NCBI GenBank assembly: GCA_040880805.1
Contig: JBBDHW010000003.1
Coordinates: forward strand, 1-49,437
Length of the DNA stretch: 49,437 bases
Reading direction: 5' to 3'
From: Acidimicrobiia bacterium
GTDB taxonomy: Bacteria > Actinomycetota > Acidimicrobiia > IMCC26256 > DASPTH01
Part shown: positions 33,292 through 42,007 of the stretch, in pieces
Layout of the letters: each line of letters starts with the position of its first letter
Position numbering within the stretch: the stretch's first letter is position 1
Notes under the pieces: model-generated
Told to the model about the DNA's origin: nothing
The model's database searches: none
Seen by the model: the letters and a program-made list of their open reading frames with translations, nothing else
Made by a program: the position numbers and the translations under genes

Positions 33292-33531
33292 ATGAGGCTG
33301 CACATCGTGCTCGACGACGATCTGGTCGCCGATCTCGACTCGCGAGTCGCACCAAGGGAGCGAAGCGCGTTCATCGCACAAGCGATTCGATCGGCACTCG
33401 AGGATCAGTGGCGATGGGAACAGATCGAATCTGCCTTGGGGTCGATCTCCGATCACGGACACGCGTGGGACGACGATCCGGCTGCCTGGGTCCGCGAGCA
33501 GCGCCGGGGTGACACGCGCCGGGTTGGCTGA
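33292..33531 (+). CDS. vapB: ribbon-helix-helix-type antitoxin (VapB), module 3
   Basis: 79 residues starting MRLHIVLDDDLVADLDSRVAP, the short beta strand plus helices of ribbon-helix-helix antitoxins (RSAFIAQAIRSALEDQ). It is a different DNA-binding fold from modules 1 and 2. The stop overlaps the toxin ATG by one base (TGATG). These two genes are the only plus-strand genes in the 25-46 kb block, lying between rnj and ftsK, which suggests insertion. Confidence 0.82.
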   Translation: MRLHIVLDDDLVADLDSRVAPRERSAFIAQAIRSALEDQWRWEQIESALGSISDHGHAWDDDPAAWVREQRRGDTRRVG

Positions 33532-33923
33532 TGGGCGCGATCCTCCTCGACACGACCGTGCTGATCGACGCGCTGCGAGGACGGGCCGCCATGGATCGGC
33601 TCCGCGCCCTTCGCGCCGACGGCGATATTCCCTGTACCTGTGCGGTCAACGTCGAGGAAGTGGTGCGTGGGCTCTTCCCGCGCGAGAGACAGGACGCGGA
33701 TCGGCTGTTCGACGGCTTGCGCCTCGCGCCCCTCGGCCGGATCGAAGGTGAGCGGGCAGGAACATGGCGCCGGGATCTCGCGCGACGAGGGACGACCGTG
33801 GCGCAGGCGGACTGCCTCATCGCGGCGGCGGCGCTCGGGATCGGCGCCCGCCTCGCGACCGGCAATCCGCGCGACTTCCCGATGCGAGGGCTCACCGTCG
33901 ACCACTGGCCCGTCGGCGAGTAG
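33531..33923 (+). CDS. vapC: PIN-domain toxin (VapC), module 3
   Basis: 130 residues. PIN acidic residues Asp7 (ILLDTTVLID), Glu42-43 (NVEEV), Asp94 (QADCLIAAAAL) and Asp115 (NPRDF). Coupled to the RHH antitoxin. Not closely similar to toxins 1 or 2 outside the motifs. Confidence 0.88.
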   Translation: MGAILLDTTVLIDALRGRAAMDRLRALRADGDIPCTCAVNVEEVVRGLFPRERQDADRLFDGLRLAPLGRIEGERAGTWRRDLARRGTTVAQADCLIAAAALGIGARLATGNPRDFPMRGLTVDHWPVGE

Positions 33924-33956
33924 TACGGCTCTGATATCCGGAGCGGAGCCGCTTCC

Positions 33957-35627
33957 TCAGACCTCGATCACCACCGGGATGATGGCGGGACGACGGCGGG
34001 TGCGCTCGTTGATGAACTTGCCCAACGACCGGCGCGCATGCCGGCGGATTGTCTCGAAGTCGGTGGCACCCTCGTCGGCCGCCTCCGCCAGCGACGCCCG
34101 CACCGCGGCCTTTGCCTCCTCGAGCAACTCCTCCGCTTCCGGCGCGTAGACCCAACCGCGGGTGACGATCTCGGGGCCGGTGACGACGTCGCCGGTCGCC
34201 GCGTCGATGGTGACGATGACGACCACCAGCCCCTCCTCGGCGAGGTTGCGCCGGTCGCGCAGCACGCCGAGACCGACATCGCCGACGATGCCGTCGACGT
34301 ACTGGTAACCGGCCGGTACCGCGCGGCGCTCCACCTCGATCCCCGACTCACATACCGTGAGCACGTCGCCGTCCTCGCACACGAGCACGTGGTCGGCTGG
34401 CACGCCCACCTCCCGCGCGAGCCGCGCGTGGTGGACGAGGTGGCGGTACTCACCGTGCACGGGGACGAACCAGTCGGGCTGCACGATGTCGAGCAGGAAC
34501 TTCAGCTCCTCCTGTGACGCGTGACCCGATACGTGGACGCCCGCGTTCCCGCCGTGGATGACTTCGGCGCCGGCGCGGTGCAGCGAGTCGATCACGCGCG
34601 ACACGTTCGACTCGTTCCCCGGGATCGCGTGCGCCGAGATCACGACGACATCGTCTTCGCTCACCTTGATGAACTTGTGCTCGTGCGCGGCCATGAGCGA
34701 GAGCGCGCTCAACGGCTCACCCTGCGACCCCGTGCACACCACGCACACCTCGCCCGGCGCGTAGCGCGGTACCTCCTCGATGTCGATCACGCGCTCGGTC
34801 GGGATGTCGAGCATGCCCATCTCCCGGGCGAGCGCCACGTTCTGGGTCATCGACCGCCCGAGGAATGCGACCCGACGACCGGCGTTGAGAGCCGCCTCGC
34901 ACACCTGCTGCACGCGGTGGAGGTGTGAGGCGAACGAGGCGACGATGATCCGGCGCTCCGGATGGTCGCGGAACATCGTGCGCATCGTGGCCCCGACCGT
35001 GGTCTCCGACGGCGTGAACCCGGGCCGCTCGGCGTTCGTGGAGTCGGAAAGCAGCAGCTTCACGCCACCGGTCCGCTTCGCGATCTCGCCGATCAGCGCG
35101 AGGTCGGTCTTGCGGCCGTCGACCGGGGTGAGGTCGAGCTTGAAGTCGCCACTGTGGAGGATCGTCCCGGCCGGCGTGTGGTACGCGGTGGCGAAGGCAT
35201 GCGGCACCGAGTGCGTCACGGGGATGAACTCGCAGTCGAACGGCCCGATCGAGCGCCGCTCACCGTCGTACACCGGGATCAACTCTGTGCGATCGAGCAT
35301 CCCCGCCTCCTCGATGCGGGAACGGGCGAGACCGAGAGACAGCGGCGACCCGTAGATGGGGACGGCGACGTCGCGGAGCAGGAAGGCCAAGCCGCCCGCG
35401 TGGTCCTCGTGGGCATGCGTGAGGAACACGCCCTCGACCCGATCGGCGTTCTCGCGGAGGTACGTGAAATCGGGCAAGACGAGGTCGACGCCCGGCATGT
35501 CGACGTCGGGGAACATCAGGCCGCAATCGACGACGAGGATGCGGTCGTCGACCTCGAGGCAGAAGCAGTTGCGCCCGATCTCGCCCAGCCCGCCGAGGAA
35601 GGTGATCGTGACCGGCGGGCGACTCAT
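33957..35627 (-). CDS. rnj: ribonuclease J
   Basis: 556 residues. Metallo-beta-lactamase/beta-CASP nuclease: HAHEDH (71-76), later metal ligands in HSVPHAFA and SGDFKLD, beta-CASP segment with SHLHRVQ and GSQGEPLSAL, and the C-terminal domain. Endonuclease and 5'-3' exonuclease in mRNA turnover and rRNA maturation. In many actinobacteria thyX-dapA precede rnj; here dapB is the neighbour and dapA is missing. ATG 35627. Confidence 0.95.
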   Translation of the reverse strand: MSRPPVTITFLGGLGEIGRNCFCLEVDDRILVVDCGLMFPDVDMPGVDLVLPDFTYLRENADRVEGVFLTHAHEDHAGGLAFLLRDVAVPIYGSPLSLGLARSRIEEAGMLDRTELIPVYDGERRSIGPFDCEFIPVTHSVPHAFATAYHTPAGTILHSGDFKLDLTPVDGRKTDLALIGEIAKRTGGVKLLLSDSTNAERPGFTPSETTVGATMRTMFRDHPERRIIVASFASHLHRVQQVCEAALNAGRRVAFLGRSMTQNVALAREMGMLDIPTERVIDIEEVPRYAPGEVCVVCTGSQGEPLSALSLMAAHEHKFIKVSEDDVVVISAHAIPGNESNVSRVIDSLHRAGAEVIHGGNAGVHVSGHASQEELKFLLDIVQPDWFVPVHGEYRHLVHHARLAREVGVPADHVLVCEDGDVLTVCESGIEVERRAVPAGYQYVDGIVGDVGLGVLRDRRNLAEEGLVVVIVTIDAATGDVVTGPEIVTRGWVYAPEAEELLEEAKAAVRASLAEAADEGATDFETIRRHARRSLGKFINERTRRRPAIIPVVIEV

Positions 35628-35691
35628 CAGCGCCCGAGGGTACTGCCCGCCGGCCCTACATCGCGCGCACCGTGGTCACGCTCTCGGCCAC

Positions 35692-36483
35692 TCAGATCCC
35701 GAGGAGCGCGTCGAGCCCGTACGTGAGACCGGGCCTCGTGGGGATCGCCTTGATCGCGAGCAGCACGCCCGGAATGAACGAGGTGCGGTCGTACGAGTCT
35801 TGCCGGATCGTGAGCGACTGGCCGGTGGTGCCCAGCAGCACCTCCTGGTGAGCCATCAGGCCGCGCAGCCTCACCGAGTGGATCGGGATGCCTGCCGCGC
35901 CCTCGCCGCCACGCGCGCCCTCGAGCACGGTCTTCGTGGTGGGATCGGGCGCCCAGTCGCCGGACGCGTCCGCCATGCGTTCCGCGGTGGCGATCGCGGT
36001 ACCCGACGGCGCGTCGATCTTCTCGTCGTGGTGGAGCTCGATGATCTCGGCGGTTTCGAAGTAGGGGGCGGCGAGCTCGGCGAAGCGCATCATGAGCACC
36101 GCGCTGATCGCGAAGTTCGGCACGATGACCGCGTTCGCCTCGGACGCCTCGAAGCGCGTGCGAAACTGCTCCACCTCGGCCTTCTCGAACCCGCTCGTGC
36201 CGACGACCGCGTGCACGCCGTTGTCGGCACACCAGGCAAGGTTCTCGCGCGCGCCGTCGATCACGGTGAAGTCGACCGCGACCTCGGCGCCCGCGTGCAG
36301 GAAGGCGTCCGGCTTGGCTGCGACGTTGAGGCCGGCGCCGTGCACACCGAGCTGCCGCAGGTCGATGTCGACGTGGTACGGGTCGACCGCGGCCACGAGT
36401 TCCAGCTCGGGATCGTCGACGACCGCGTTGCAGACGGTGGACCCCATGCGCCCGCCGGCGCCGAACACACCGACTTTGATCAT
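35692..36483 (-). CDS. dapB: 4-hydroxy-tetrahydrodipicolinate reductase
   Basis: 263 residues. NAD(P)-binding GAGGRMG (8-14), and the active-site signature ELHHDEKIDAPSGTA (149-163). Second step of the diaminopimelate pathway. The first-step enzyme DapA is not next to it, only 64 bases separate it from rnj. Confidence 0.95.
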   Translation of the reverse strand: MIKVGVFGAGGRMGSTVCNAVVDDPELELVAAVDPYHVDIDLRQLGVHGAGLNVAAKPDAFLHAGAEVAVDFTVIDGARENLAWCADNGVHAVVGTSGFEKAEVEQFRTRFEASEANAVIVPNFAISAVLMMRFAELAAPYFETAEIIELHHDEKIDAPSGTAIATAERMADASGDWAPDPTTKTVLEGARGGEGAAGIPIHSVRLRGLMAHQEVLLGTTGQSLTIRQDSYDRTSFIPGVLLAIKAIPTRPGLTYGLDALLGI

Positions 36484-36527
36484 CCGCTCACACTAGATGA
36501 CGGGTCGACTCCGCTCCGCTGCGTCTC

Positions 36528-37811
36528 CTATTGGCGCGCGAGATCCTCGGTCACGGGGCCGACGACGGCGAGCGAACGCCTCCCCGCAGCGAGCACACGG
36601 TCGATCACGCGTGCGATGTCGTCGTCGCCGATCGCCTCGACGCGCGCCACGACTTCGTCGATCTCGGGTACCTCGCCGAGGGTGAGCTCGGAGCGCCCGA
36701 TGCGGTGCATCCGGCTCGACGAGCTCTCGAGCGAGAGCGCGAGCGAGCCCGTCATATGGCCCTTCGCGCGCTCGAGCTCGCCCTCGGTGATCCCGCCGTC
36801 GGCAATCAACCGGTCGAGCTCACCGCGGACGACGCCGAGCACTTCGTCGACCCGCTCCGGTGATGTCCCGCAGTACACCGCGAGCGCGCCGGTCTCTTCG
36901 AACGCGCTGCGGTACGAGAACACCGAGTACGCCAGGCCGCGCTGCTCACGGACCTCCTGGAAGAGGCGTGAGCTCATCCCGCCACCGAGCACCTGGTCGA
37001 CCACCGCGAGCGCGTAACGGTCGGGGTCGTCGCGAGGAAGCGCGCGCATGCCGAGGACGAGGTGCGCCTGCTCGAGCGGGCGCTCGATGACCATCACCGG
37101 CCGCGGCTCCTCTGGGCTGTCTGTGCCGTCGACGCGCCGAGCGCGGGAGTGGGGAGTGCGCGCAGGGAGCGCGTCCTCGATCATCTTCACCACATCGTCA
37201 TGCTCGACGTTCCCCGCTACCGCGACCACCACGTTCGCGGGGTGATAGTGCGTGCGGTGGTACACCACAATCGCGTCGCGCGGCATCGCCGCGATCGTTT
37301 CCTGCGTACCCGCGATCCCGCGCCCGAGCGGATGACCCGGGAACAGCGCGTTGGCGAACAGATCGTGGACGAGATCGTCGGGCGTGTCATCGCGCATCCG
37401 GATCTCTTCGAGGATCACCTGGCGCTCCGAATCGACGTCGTCGGAACGCAGGGCCGGCGACCACACGATGTCGGACAGGATGTCGAGCGCGAGCGGCAGG
37501 TGGCGGTCGGGCACGCGCACGTAGAACTGCGTGACCTCCTGACCGGTGGCCGCGTTCATGTCACCGCCGATCGACTCGACCGCCTCGGCGATCTGCACCG
37601 CCCGGCGCGCTTCGGTGCCTTTGAACAAGAGGTGTTCGAGGAAGTGACTCGCCCCGGCCAGTTCGTCGGGTTCGTCGCGCGAGCCCGTACCGATCCAGAA
37701 ACCGACCGCGACCGAGCGGAGTGCAGGCAGTCGTTCGGTGACGATCCGCAGTCCGGACTCGAGGCGCGAACGACTGATGCCGGATGCGTCGTCGACCATT
37801 CCGCCGATCAT
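36528..37811 (-). CDS. M16 family zinc metalloprotease
   Basis: 427 residues. Inverted zinc motif HFLEH (56-60) with a downstream acidic ligand region (VILEEIRM), then a second M16 domain half (PLEQAHLVLGMRAL, GGGMSSRLFQEVREQRGLAYSV). Conserved neighbour of pnp and dapB in actinobacteria; role probably in processing of exported peptides or proteins. Start at 37811, with GGAG three bases upstream; ATG 37799 is the alternative. The upstream frame runs into the palindromic repeat and pnp and was rejected. Confidence 0.9.
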   Translation of the reverse strand: MIGGMVDDASGISRSRLESGLRIVTERLPALRSVAVGFWIGTGSRDEPDELAGASHFLEHLLFKGTEARRAVQIAEAVESIGGDMNAATGQEVTQFYVRVPDRHLPLALDILSDIVWSPALRSDDVDSERQVILEEIRMRDDTPDDLVHDLFANALFPGHPLGRGIAGTQETIAAMPRDAIVVYHRTHYHPANVVVAVAGNVEHDDVVKMIEDALPARTPHSRARRVDGTDSPEEPRPVMVIERPLEQAHLVLGMRALPRDDPDRYALAVVDQVLGGGMSSRLFQEVREQRGLAYSVFSYRSAFEETGALAVYCGTSPERVDEVLGVVRGELDRLIADGGITEGELERAKGHMTGSLALSLESSSSRMHRIGRSELTLGEVPEIDEVVARVEAIGDDDIARVIDRVLAAGRRSLAVVGPVTEDLARQ

Positions 37812-37860
37812 CGACTCCGAACCCCGTCTGGTTGAGGAGCGAACGGGGCTCTCGCGGCGA

Positions 37861-37942
37861 GCGAAGCGACGGAGGAGCGCAGCTCGCTCGCCAGCGAGCG
37901 AACGGCCGCGAGCCGGGTACCCCGGCGCGCAGTGAGCGAGCG
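37861..37942 (-). repeat. dispersed palindromic repeat, copy B
   Basis: 82 bases, about 90% identical to the copy at 23623-23706 on the opposite strand, with two small deletions. It fills most of the gap between pnp and the M16 gene and ends 5 bases from the pnp stop, so here it is not translated. Confidence 0.85.
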
Positions 37943-37947
37943 AATAG

Positions 37948-40524
37948 TCAGGGCCGGCGGCGGCGGCGTTGGCCACCGCGGTCGCCCCCGCGGTCGCCCC
38001 CGGGCCGCCCGCCACCGGTGCGCGCGCCGCCCGAGCGGCTGATCTCGGCGGGGCCGAGGTCGCCGAACTCGTCCTTGGCCTGAGATTCCCAGAACTCGTC
38101 GAACGAGGCGACATCGGCATCGGCGCTCGCCCGAGTGCGTTCTCCGTTGGGACGGTCGCCACCCTCGCCGTCGCCGCCACGATCCCGCGGCGCACGCGAC
38201 TCCCGGGGCGCACGCCCGGTGCCGCCGCCGTCGTGGTCACCGCCACCACCACCGGCACTCCTGTCGGCACTCCTGTCGGCACTCCTGTCGGCACTCCTGT
38301 CAGAGCTCCTGTCGGCGCTCGTGTCGTCGGCAAACGACAGGGAGAGCTTGCCCTGGTTGTCGATGTCGTCGACGCGCACGGTGACCTCGTCGCCGAGGTT
38401 GAGGACGTCTTCGACGCGCTCGACGCGCTTGCCGCGGCCGAGCTTCGAGATGTGGAGCAGGCCGTCGCGGCCCGGCAGGACGTTGACGAACGCACCGAAC
38501 TTGGTGACGTTGACGACGCGGCCGGTGTACTCGGCACCGAGCTCGGCCGTGGGCGGGTCGAGGATCAGCTCGATCCTGCGGCGCGCCTCCTCGACGTACT
38601 CGCCGTTCGTGGATCCGATCGTGACGAGCCCGACCGCTCCGTCGTCGGACACCGACACGTCGGCGCCGGTCTCCTGGGTGATCGTGTTGATGACCTTGCC
38701 CTTGGGCCCGATCACCTCGCCGATCTTGTCCATCGGGATCTCGAAGCTCACGATCTTCGGTGCGGTCTCGCGCAGCTCCGACCGCGGCTCGGCGATCGCC
38801 TCGGCCATCACGTCGAGGATCTTCATCCGCGCCTCGCGCGCCTGGATGAGCGCCTGAGTGAGCACCTCGGCGGGCAGACCGTCGATCTTGGTGTCGAGCT
38901 GGAGCGCGGTGACGAAGTCGCGCGTGCCGGCGACCTTGAAGTCCATGTCGCCGAAGGCGTCCTCGGTGCCGAGGATGTCGGTGAGCGTCGTGTACTTGCC
39001 GTCCGCGTACACGAGGCCCATCGCGATGCCGGCCACTGGAGCCTTGATCGGTACCCCCCCATCCATGAGCGACAGCGTGGACCCGCACACCGACGCCATC
39101 GACGTGGAGCCGTTCGAGCTGAGCACCTCCGACACGACGCGCAGCGTGTAGGGCCATTCCTCCTTCGAAGGGACCACCGGGAGGAGCGCCCGCTCGGCGA
39201 GCGCGCCGTGCCCGATCTCGCGGCGGCGGGGCGCACCCACGCGTCCGGTCTCAGCCGTGGAGAACGGCGGGAAGTTGTAGTGGTGGATGTAGCGCTTGGT
39301 GGTGCCGCGAAACTCGTCGAGGCCGATCGACTGCTCCATGCGTGGCATCCCGAGCGTGAGGACGCTGAGCACTTGTGTCTCGCCGCGCTGGAACAGGCCC
39401 GAGCCGTGCGAAGTGGGCACGAGCCCGACGTCGGAGGAGAGTGGCCGGAGATCGGTGGTGCCGCGGCCGTCGATGCGCACCCCCTCGTTGACGATGCGGC
39501 TGCGCACCACCTTCTTCTGCAGCGCACGGAACGCGCGCCGCACCTGGGCCCTCTCGTGGAAGAACGGTGCGGGCAGCTCCTGGGTGCCGCACAGCGCGAG
39601 CAGCAGCCCTTCCTCGATCTGGTCGACGCGAGCGTTGCGCTCGGTCTTGTCGGCAATGGCCATCGCCTCGGCGGTGTTCGGTGTGGCCTCGCCGGCGACC
39701 GCTTCGAAGACGTCGTCGTCGTAGTCGGTGTAGACCTCGTAGGTGATCGGCTCGATCGGACCGTGCTCGCGCACGACCGCCGCCACGAGCTCCTTCTGGA
39801 GGTCGATGGCGAGCCCGATCCCGAGCTTCGCCTCCTCGATCCCCTCGGCGATCACCTCTTCGGTGACTTTCGGCGCGCCCTCTTCGTAAAGGCGCCAGGT
39901 GGCCCCGGTGCCGCCCGCTTCCACCATCATGATCGCGATGTCGCCCGACTCGACCCGACGACCGGCGACGACGAGCTCGAACGTGGACTCCGTGCTCTCC
40001 TCGAATGTGGGGTGCGTGATCCACTCCGAGCCGTGGCGCGACAAGCGCACTGCGCCGATCGGACCGTCGAAGGGAATGCCCGACACCATGAGCGCGGCTG
40101 ACGCGCCGTTGATCGACGCGATGTCGTGCGGGTTCTCGAGGTCGGCTCCGAGGATGGTGGCGATCACCTGGACCTCGTTGCGGAAGCCTTCGGGGAACGA
40201 CGGCCGGAGGGGGCGGTCGGTGAGCCGGCACGTGAGCACCGCGGGCTCGCTCGGCCGGGCTTCACGGCGGAACACCGCTCCCGGGATCTTGCCGGCCGCG
40301 TACATCCGCTCCTCGACGTCGACTGTAAGCGGGAAGAAGTCGATGCCCTCACGGGGCTTGGTGGTGACGACGGTGGAGAGCAACATGGTGTTGCCCACCT
40401 GCACGAGCACCGCGCCGGTGGCCTGCGGCGCGAGCCGGCCGGTCTCGAGGGTCATGGTCTTGCCGGCGGCATTGATCGGGCCGCTGACGCGGATAGCTGC
40501 GCCAAATTCCTGGGAACTGGCCAT
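37948..40524 (-). CDS. pnp: polyribonucleotide nucleotidyltransferase (PNPase)
   Basis: 858 residues, 3'-5' phosphorolytic RNase. Two RNase PH domains, then KH and S1 (GKVINTITQETGADVSVSDD; GRVVNVTKFGAFVNVLPG). Then an unusual ~130-residue low-complexity tail: repeats of ADRS, Gly-rich runs, Arg/Gly/Asp segments ending RRRRRP. AAGGAG lies 8 bases before ATG 40524. Follows rpsO on the same strand. The tail is encoded partly by a 12-base tandem repeat (38257-38328). Confidence 0.96.
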   Translation of the reverse strand: MASSQEFGAAIRVSGPINAAGKTMTLETGRLAPQATGAVLVQVGNTMLLSTVVTTKPREGIDFFPLTVDVEERMYAAGKIPGAVFRREARPSEPAVLTCRLTDRPLRPSFPEGFRNEVQVIATILGADLENPHDIASINGASAALMVSGIPFDGPIGAVRLSRHGSEWITHPTFEESTESTFELVVAGRRVESGDIAIMMVEAGGTGATWRLYEEGAPKVTEEVIAEGIEEAKLGIGLAIDLQKELVAAVVREHGPIEPITYEVYTDYDDDVFEAVAGEATPNTAEAMAIADKTERNARVDQIEEGLLLALCGTQELPAPFFHERAQVRRAFRALQKKVVRSRIVNEGVRIDGRGTTDLRPLSSDVGLVPTSHGSGLFQRGETQVLSVLTLGMPRMEQSIGLDEFRGTTKRYIHHYNFPPFSTAETGRVGAPRRREIGHGALAERALLPVVPSKEEWPYTLRVVSEVLSSNGSTSMASVCGSTLSLMDGGVPIKAPVAGIAMGLVYADGKYTTLTDILGTEDAFGDMDFKVAGTRDFVTALQLDTKIDGLPAEVLTQALIQAREARMKILDVMAEAIAEPRSELRETAPKIVSFEIPMDKIGEVIGPKGKVINTITQETGADVSVSDDGAVGLVTIGSTNGEYVEEARRRIELILDPPTAELGAEYTGRVVNVTKFGAFVNVLPGRDGLLHISKLGRGKRVERVEDVLNLGDEVTVRVDDIDNQGKLSLSFADDTSADRSSDRSADRSADRSADRSAGGGGGDHDGGGTGRAPRESRAPRDRGGDGEGGDRPNGERTRASADADVASFDEFWESQAKDEFGDLGPAEISRSGGARTGGGRPGGDRGGDRGGQRRRRRP
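38257..38328. repeat. 12-base tandem repeat in pnp
   Basis: Six units of ACTCCTGTCGGC type, three perfect and three degenerate, encoding ADRS-type repeats in the PNPase tail. In-frame length, so expansion or contraction leaves the gene intact. Confidence 0.9.
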
Positions 40525-40670
40525 GAGACGTACTCCTTCGTACGGAGCGAGCGGTGGCGGTTCCCAGTTGTCGCCGTCCGGAGTGGCCGCATTCGGTGAT
40601 GGGACCCCGGGCGGTGGCGACTGACAACCGACGTCGCGCTCGCAGGTTTGAGTTGTGACGCGGAAACGGG

Positions 40671-40699
40671 GCGGCCCAATCACCCTGATCGGGTGCCGC
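40671..40699. other. hairpin between rpsO and pnp
   Basis: GCGG...CACCC-TGATC-GGGTG-CCGC: nested arms of four and five pairs, asymmetric bulge. In E. coli the same gap holds the RNase III/PNPase autoregulation site; here it is a speculative counterpart. Confidence 0.3.
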
Positions 40700-40711
40700 T
40701 CCGCAATCCAG

Positions 40712-40969
40712 CTACCGCCGGAGTCCGAGCTTTGCGATCAGTGCCCGGTACCGCTCGACGTCGTTTCGCCGGAGGTAGTCGAGCAGCCGACGCCGTTGGC
40801 CGACGAGCATGAGCAGCCCACGGCGCGAGTGATGATCCTTTTCGTGGACCCTCAAGTGCTCCGTAAGGTGGTTGATCCGCCCGGTGAGCAGGGCAACCTG
40901 CACCTCCGTGGAACCCGTGTCGGACTCGTGGAGGCGGTGCTCGGTGATCGTGGTGGCAGTGTCGGGCAT
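40712..40969 (-). CDS. rpsO: 30S ribosomal protein S15
   Basis: 85 residues with the S15 signature ([44 protein letters not shown]). Binds 16S rRNA near the platform. ATG at 40969 ([12 protein letters not shown]); an upstream extension is not conserved. Followed by pnp, the usual order. Confidence 0.97.
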   Translation of the reverse strand: MPDTATTITEHRLHESDTGSTEVQVALLTGRINHLTEHLRVHEKDHHSRRGLLMLVGQRRRLLDYLRRNDVERYRALIAKLGLRR

Positions 40970-41071
40970 GAGCCGGCAGAAACCTGACTTCGGAATTTCG
41001 ACTTCGGAAGTAACGGATGTGTGCCGGCCGCGTGCCGGAACACCAGCCGTTGATGCTACCACGGGGGTCGC

Positions 41072-42007
41072 TCAGCCGAGCAGACGGCGGGTCTGCTCCA
41101 CGTCTCGCGCCATCTGCTCCACGAGGGCCTCGACGGTCTCGAAACGCACTTCGCCCCGCAGGCGCTCCACGAACCGGACCTTCACCTCGTCGCCGTAGAG
41201 GTCGCCCTCGAAGTCGAGCACGAACGCCTCGAGCAGCGACATCTCCGCGTGCTCGTAGAACGTGGGGCGCCGCCCGAGCGAGATCGCGGCGGCACGCTCC
41301 ACGCCGTCGGGGCCGACGAAGGTGCCCGCGTAGATGCCGTCGGCCGGAAGGCACACCCGGGTCGGGACCATCAGGTTGGCGGTCGGGAACCCGAGCTCGC
41401 GGCCGCGGCGGTCGCCCACCTCGACCCGGCCGCGCACCTCGTGCGGTCGACCGAGCAGCTCGGTGGCGGCGGTGACGTCGCCCTCGGCCAAGAGCTCCCG
41501 GATGCGCGTCGACGAGTACACGACTCCCCCGGACGTAGCTTCGAGGCCGAGCCCCACCACCGCGAAACCGAGCTCGGCCCCCATCCGTTCGAGGAGCGCG
41601 ACATTGCCACCGCGTCGCGCTCCGAAATGGAAGTCGGCCCCGACCACGACGAGCCGCGCGCCGGCGCCGTCGACGAACACCTCCCGCGCGAATTCCTCCG
41701 CGGCCTGGCGGCTGCGTGCCTCGTCGAAGTGCAGGACGAAGCAACGGTCGAGAAAGCCGGTCTCCGCGAGCAGCTCGAGCTTCTGGTCGAGCGTGGTGAG
41801 GAGCTTCGGGGCCGAGTCCGGTCGAACGACTTCAGCCGGGTGGCGATCGAACGTGACGCACACTGCGTCGAGGCCGCGCGCATCGGCCAGATCGCGCACG
41901 AGCCGAAGCACCTCGTGATGACCGAGGTGCACGCCGTCGTACACGCCGATTGTCACTGCCGCGCCCGCGTCGGACCTGAGTTCGGCGAGCCGCTCGACGA
42001 TCTTCAT
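41072..42007 (-). CDS. ribF: bifunctional riboflavin kinase/FAD synthetase
   Basis: 311 residues. N-terminal FAD synthetase nucleotidyl-transferase (GVYDGVHLGHHEVL, residues 21-34), C-terminal riboflavin kinase (GRELGFPTANL, ADGIYAG). Converts riboflavin to FMN and FAD. ATG overlaps the truB stop by one base (TGATG). Confidence 0.95.
   Translation of the reverse strand: MKIVERLAELRSDAGAAVTIGVYDGVHLGHHEVLRLVRDLADARGLDAVCVTFDRHPAEVVRPDSAPKLLTTLDQKLELLAETGFLDRCFVLHFDEARSRQAAEEFAREVFVDGAGARLVVVGADFHFGARRGGNVALLERMGAELGFAVVGLGLEATSGGVVYSSTRIRELLAEGDVTAATELLGRPHEVRGRVEVGDRRGRELGFPTANLMVPTRVCLPADGIYAGTFVGPDGVERAAAISLGRRPTFYEHAEMSLLEAFVLDFEGDLYGDEVKVRFVERLRGEVRFETVEALVEQMARDVEQTRRLLG

Noticed and set aside
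33926-33951. Terminator hairpin between vapC3 and rnj (CGGCTC...GAGCCG)
   Set aside because: Six pairs with a 14-base loop and no T-tract; too weak to call, although the convergent location would suit one.
38257-38328. Possible CRISPR-like array
   Set aside because: Units are 12 bases with no spacers and encode in-frame residues of PNPase.
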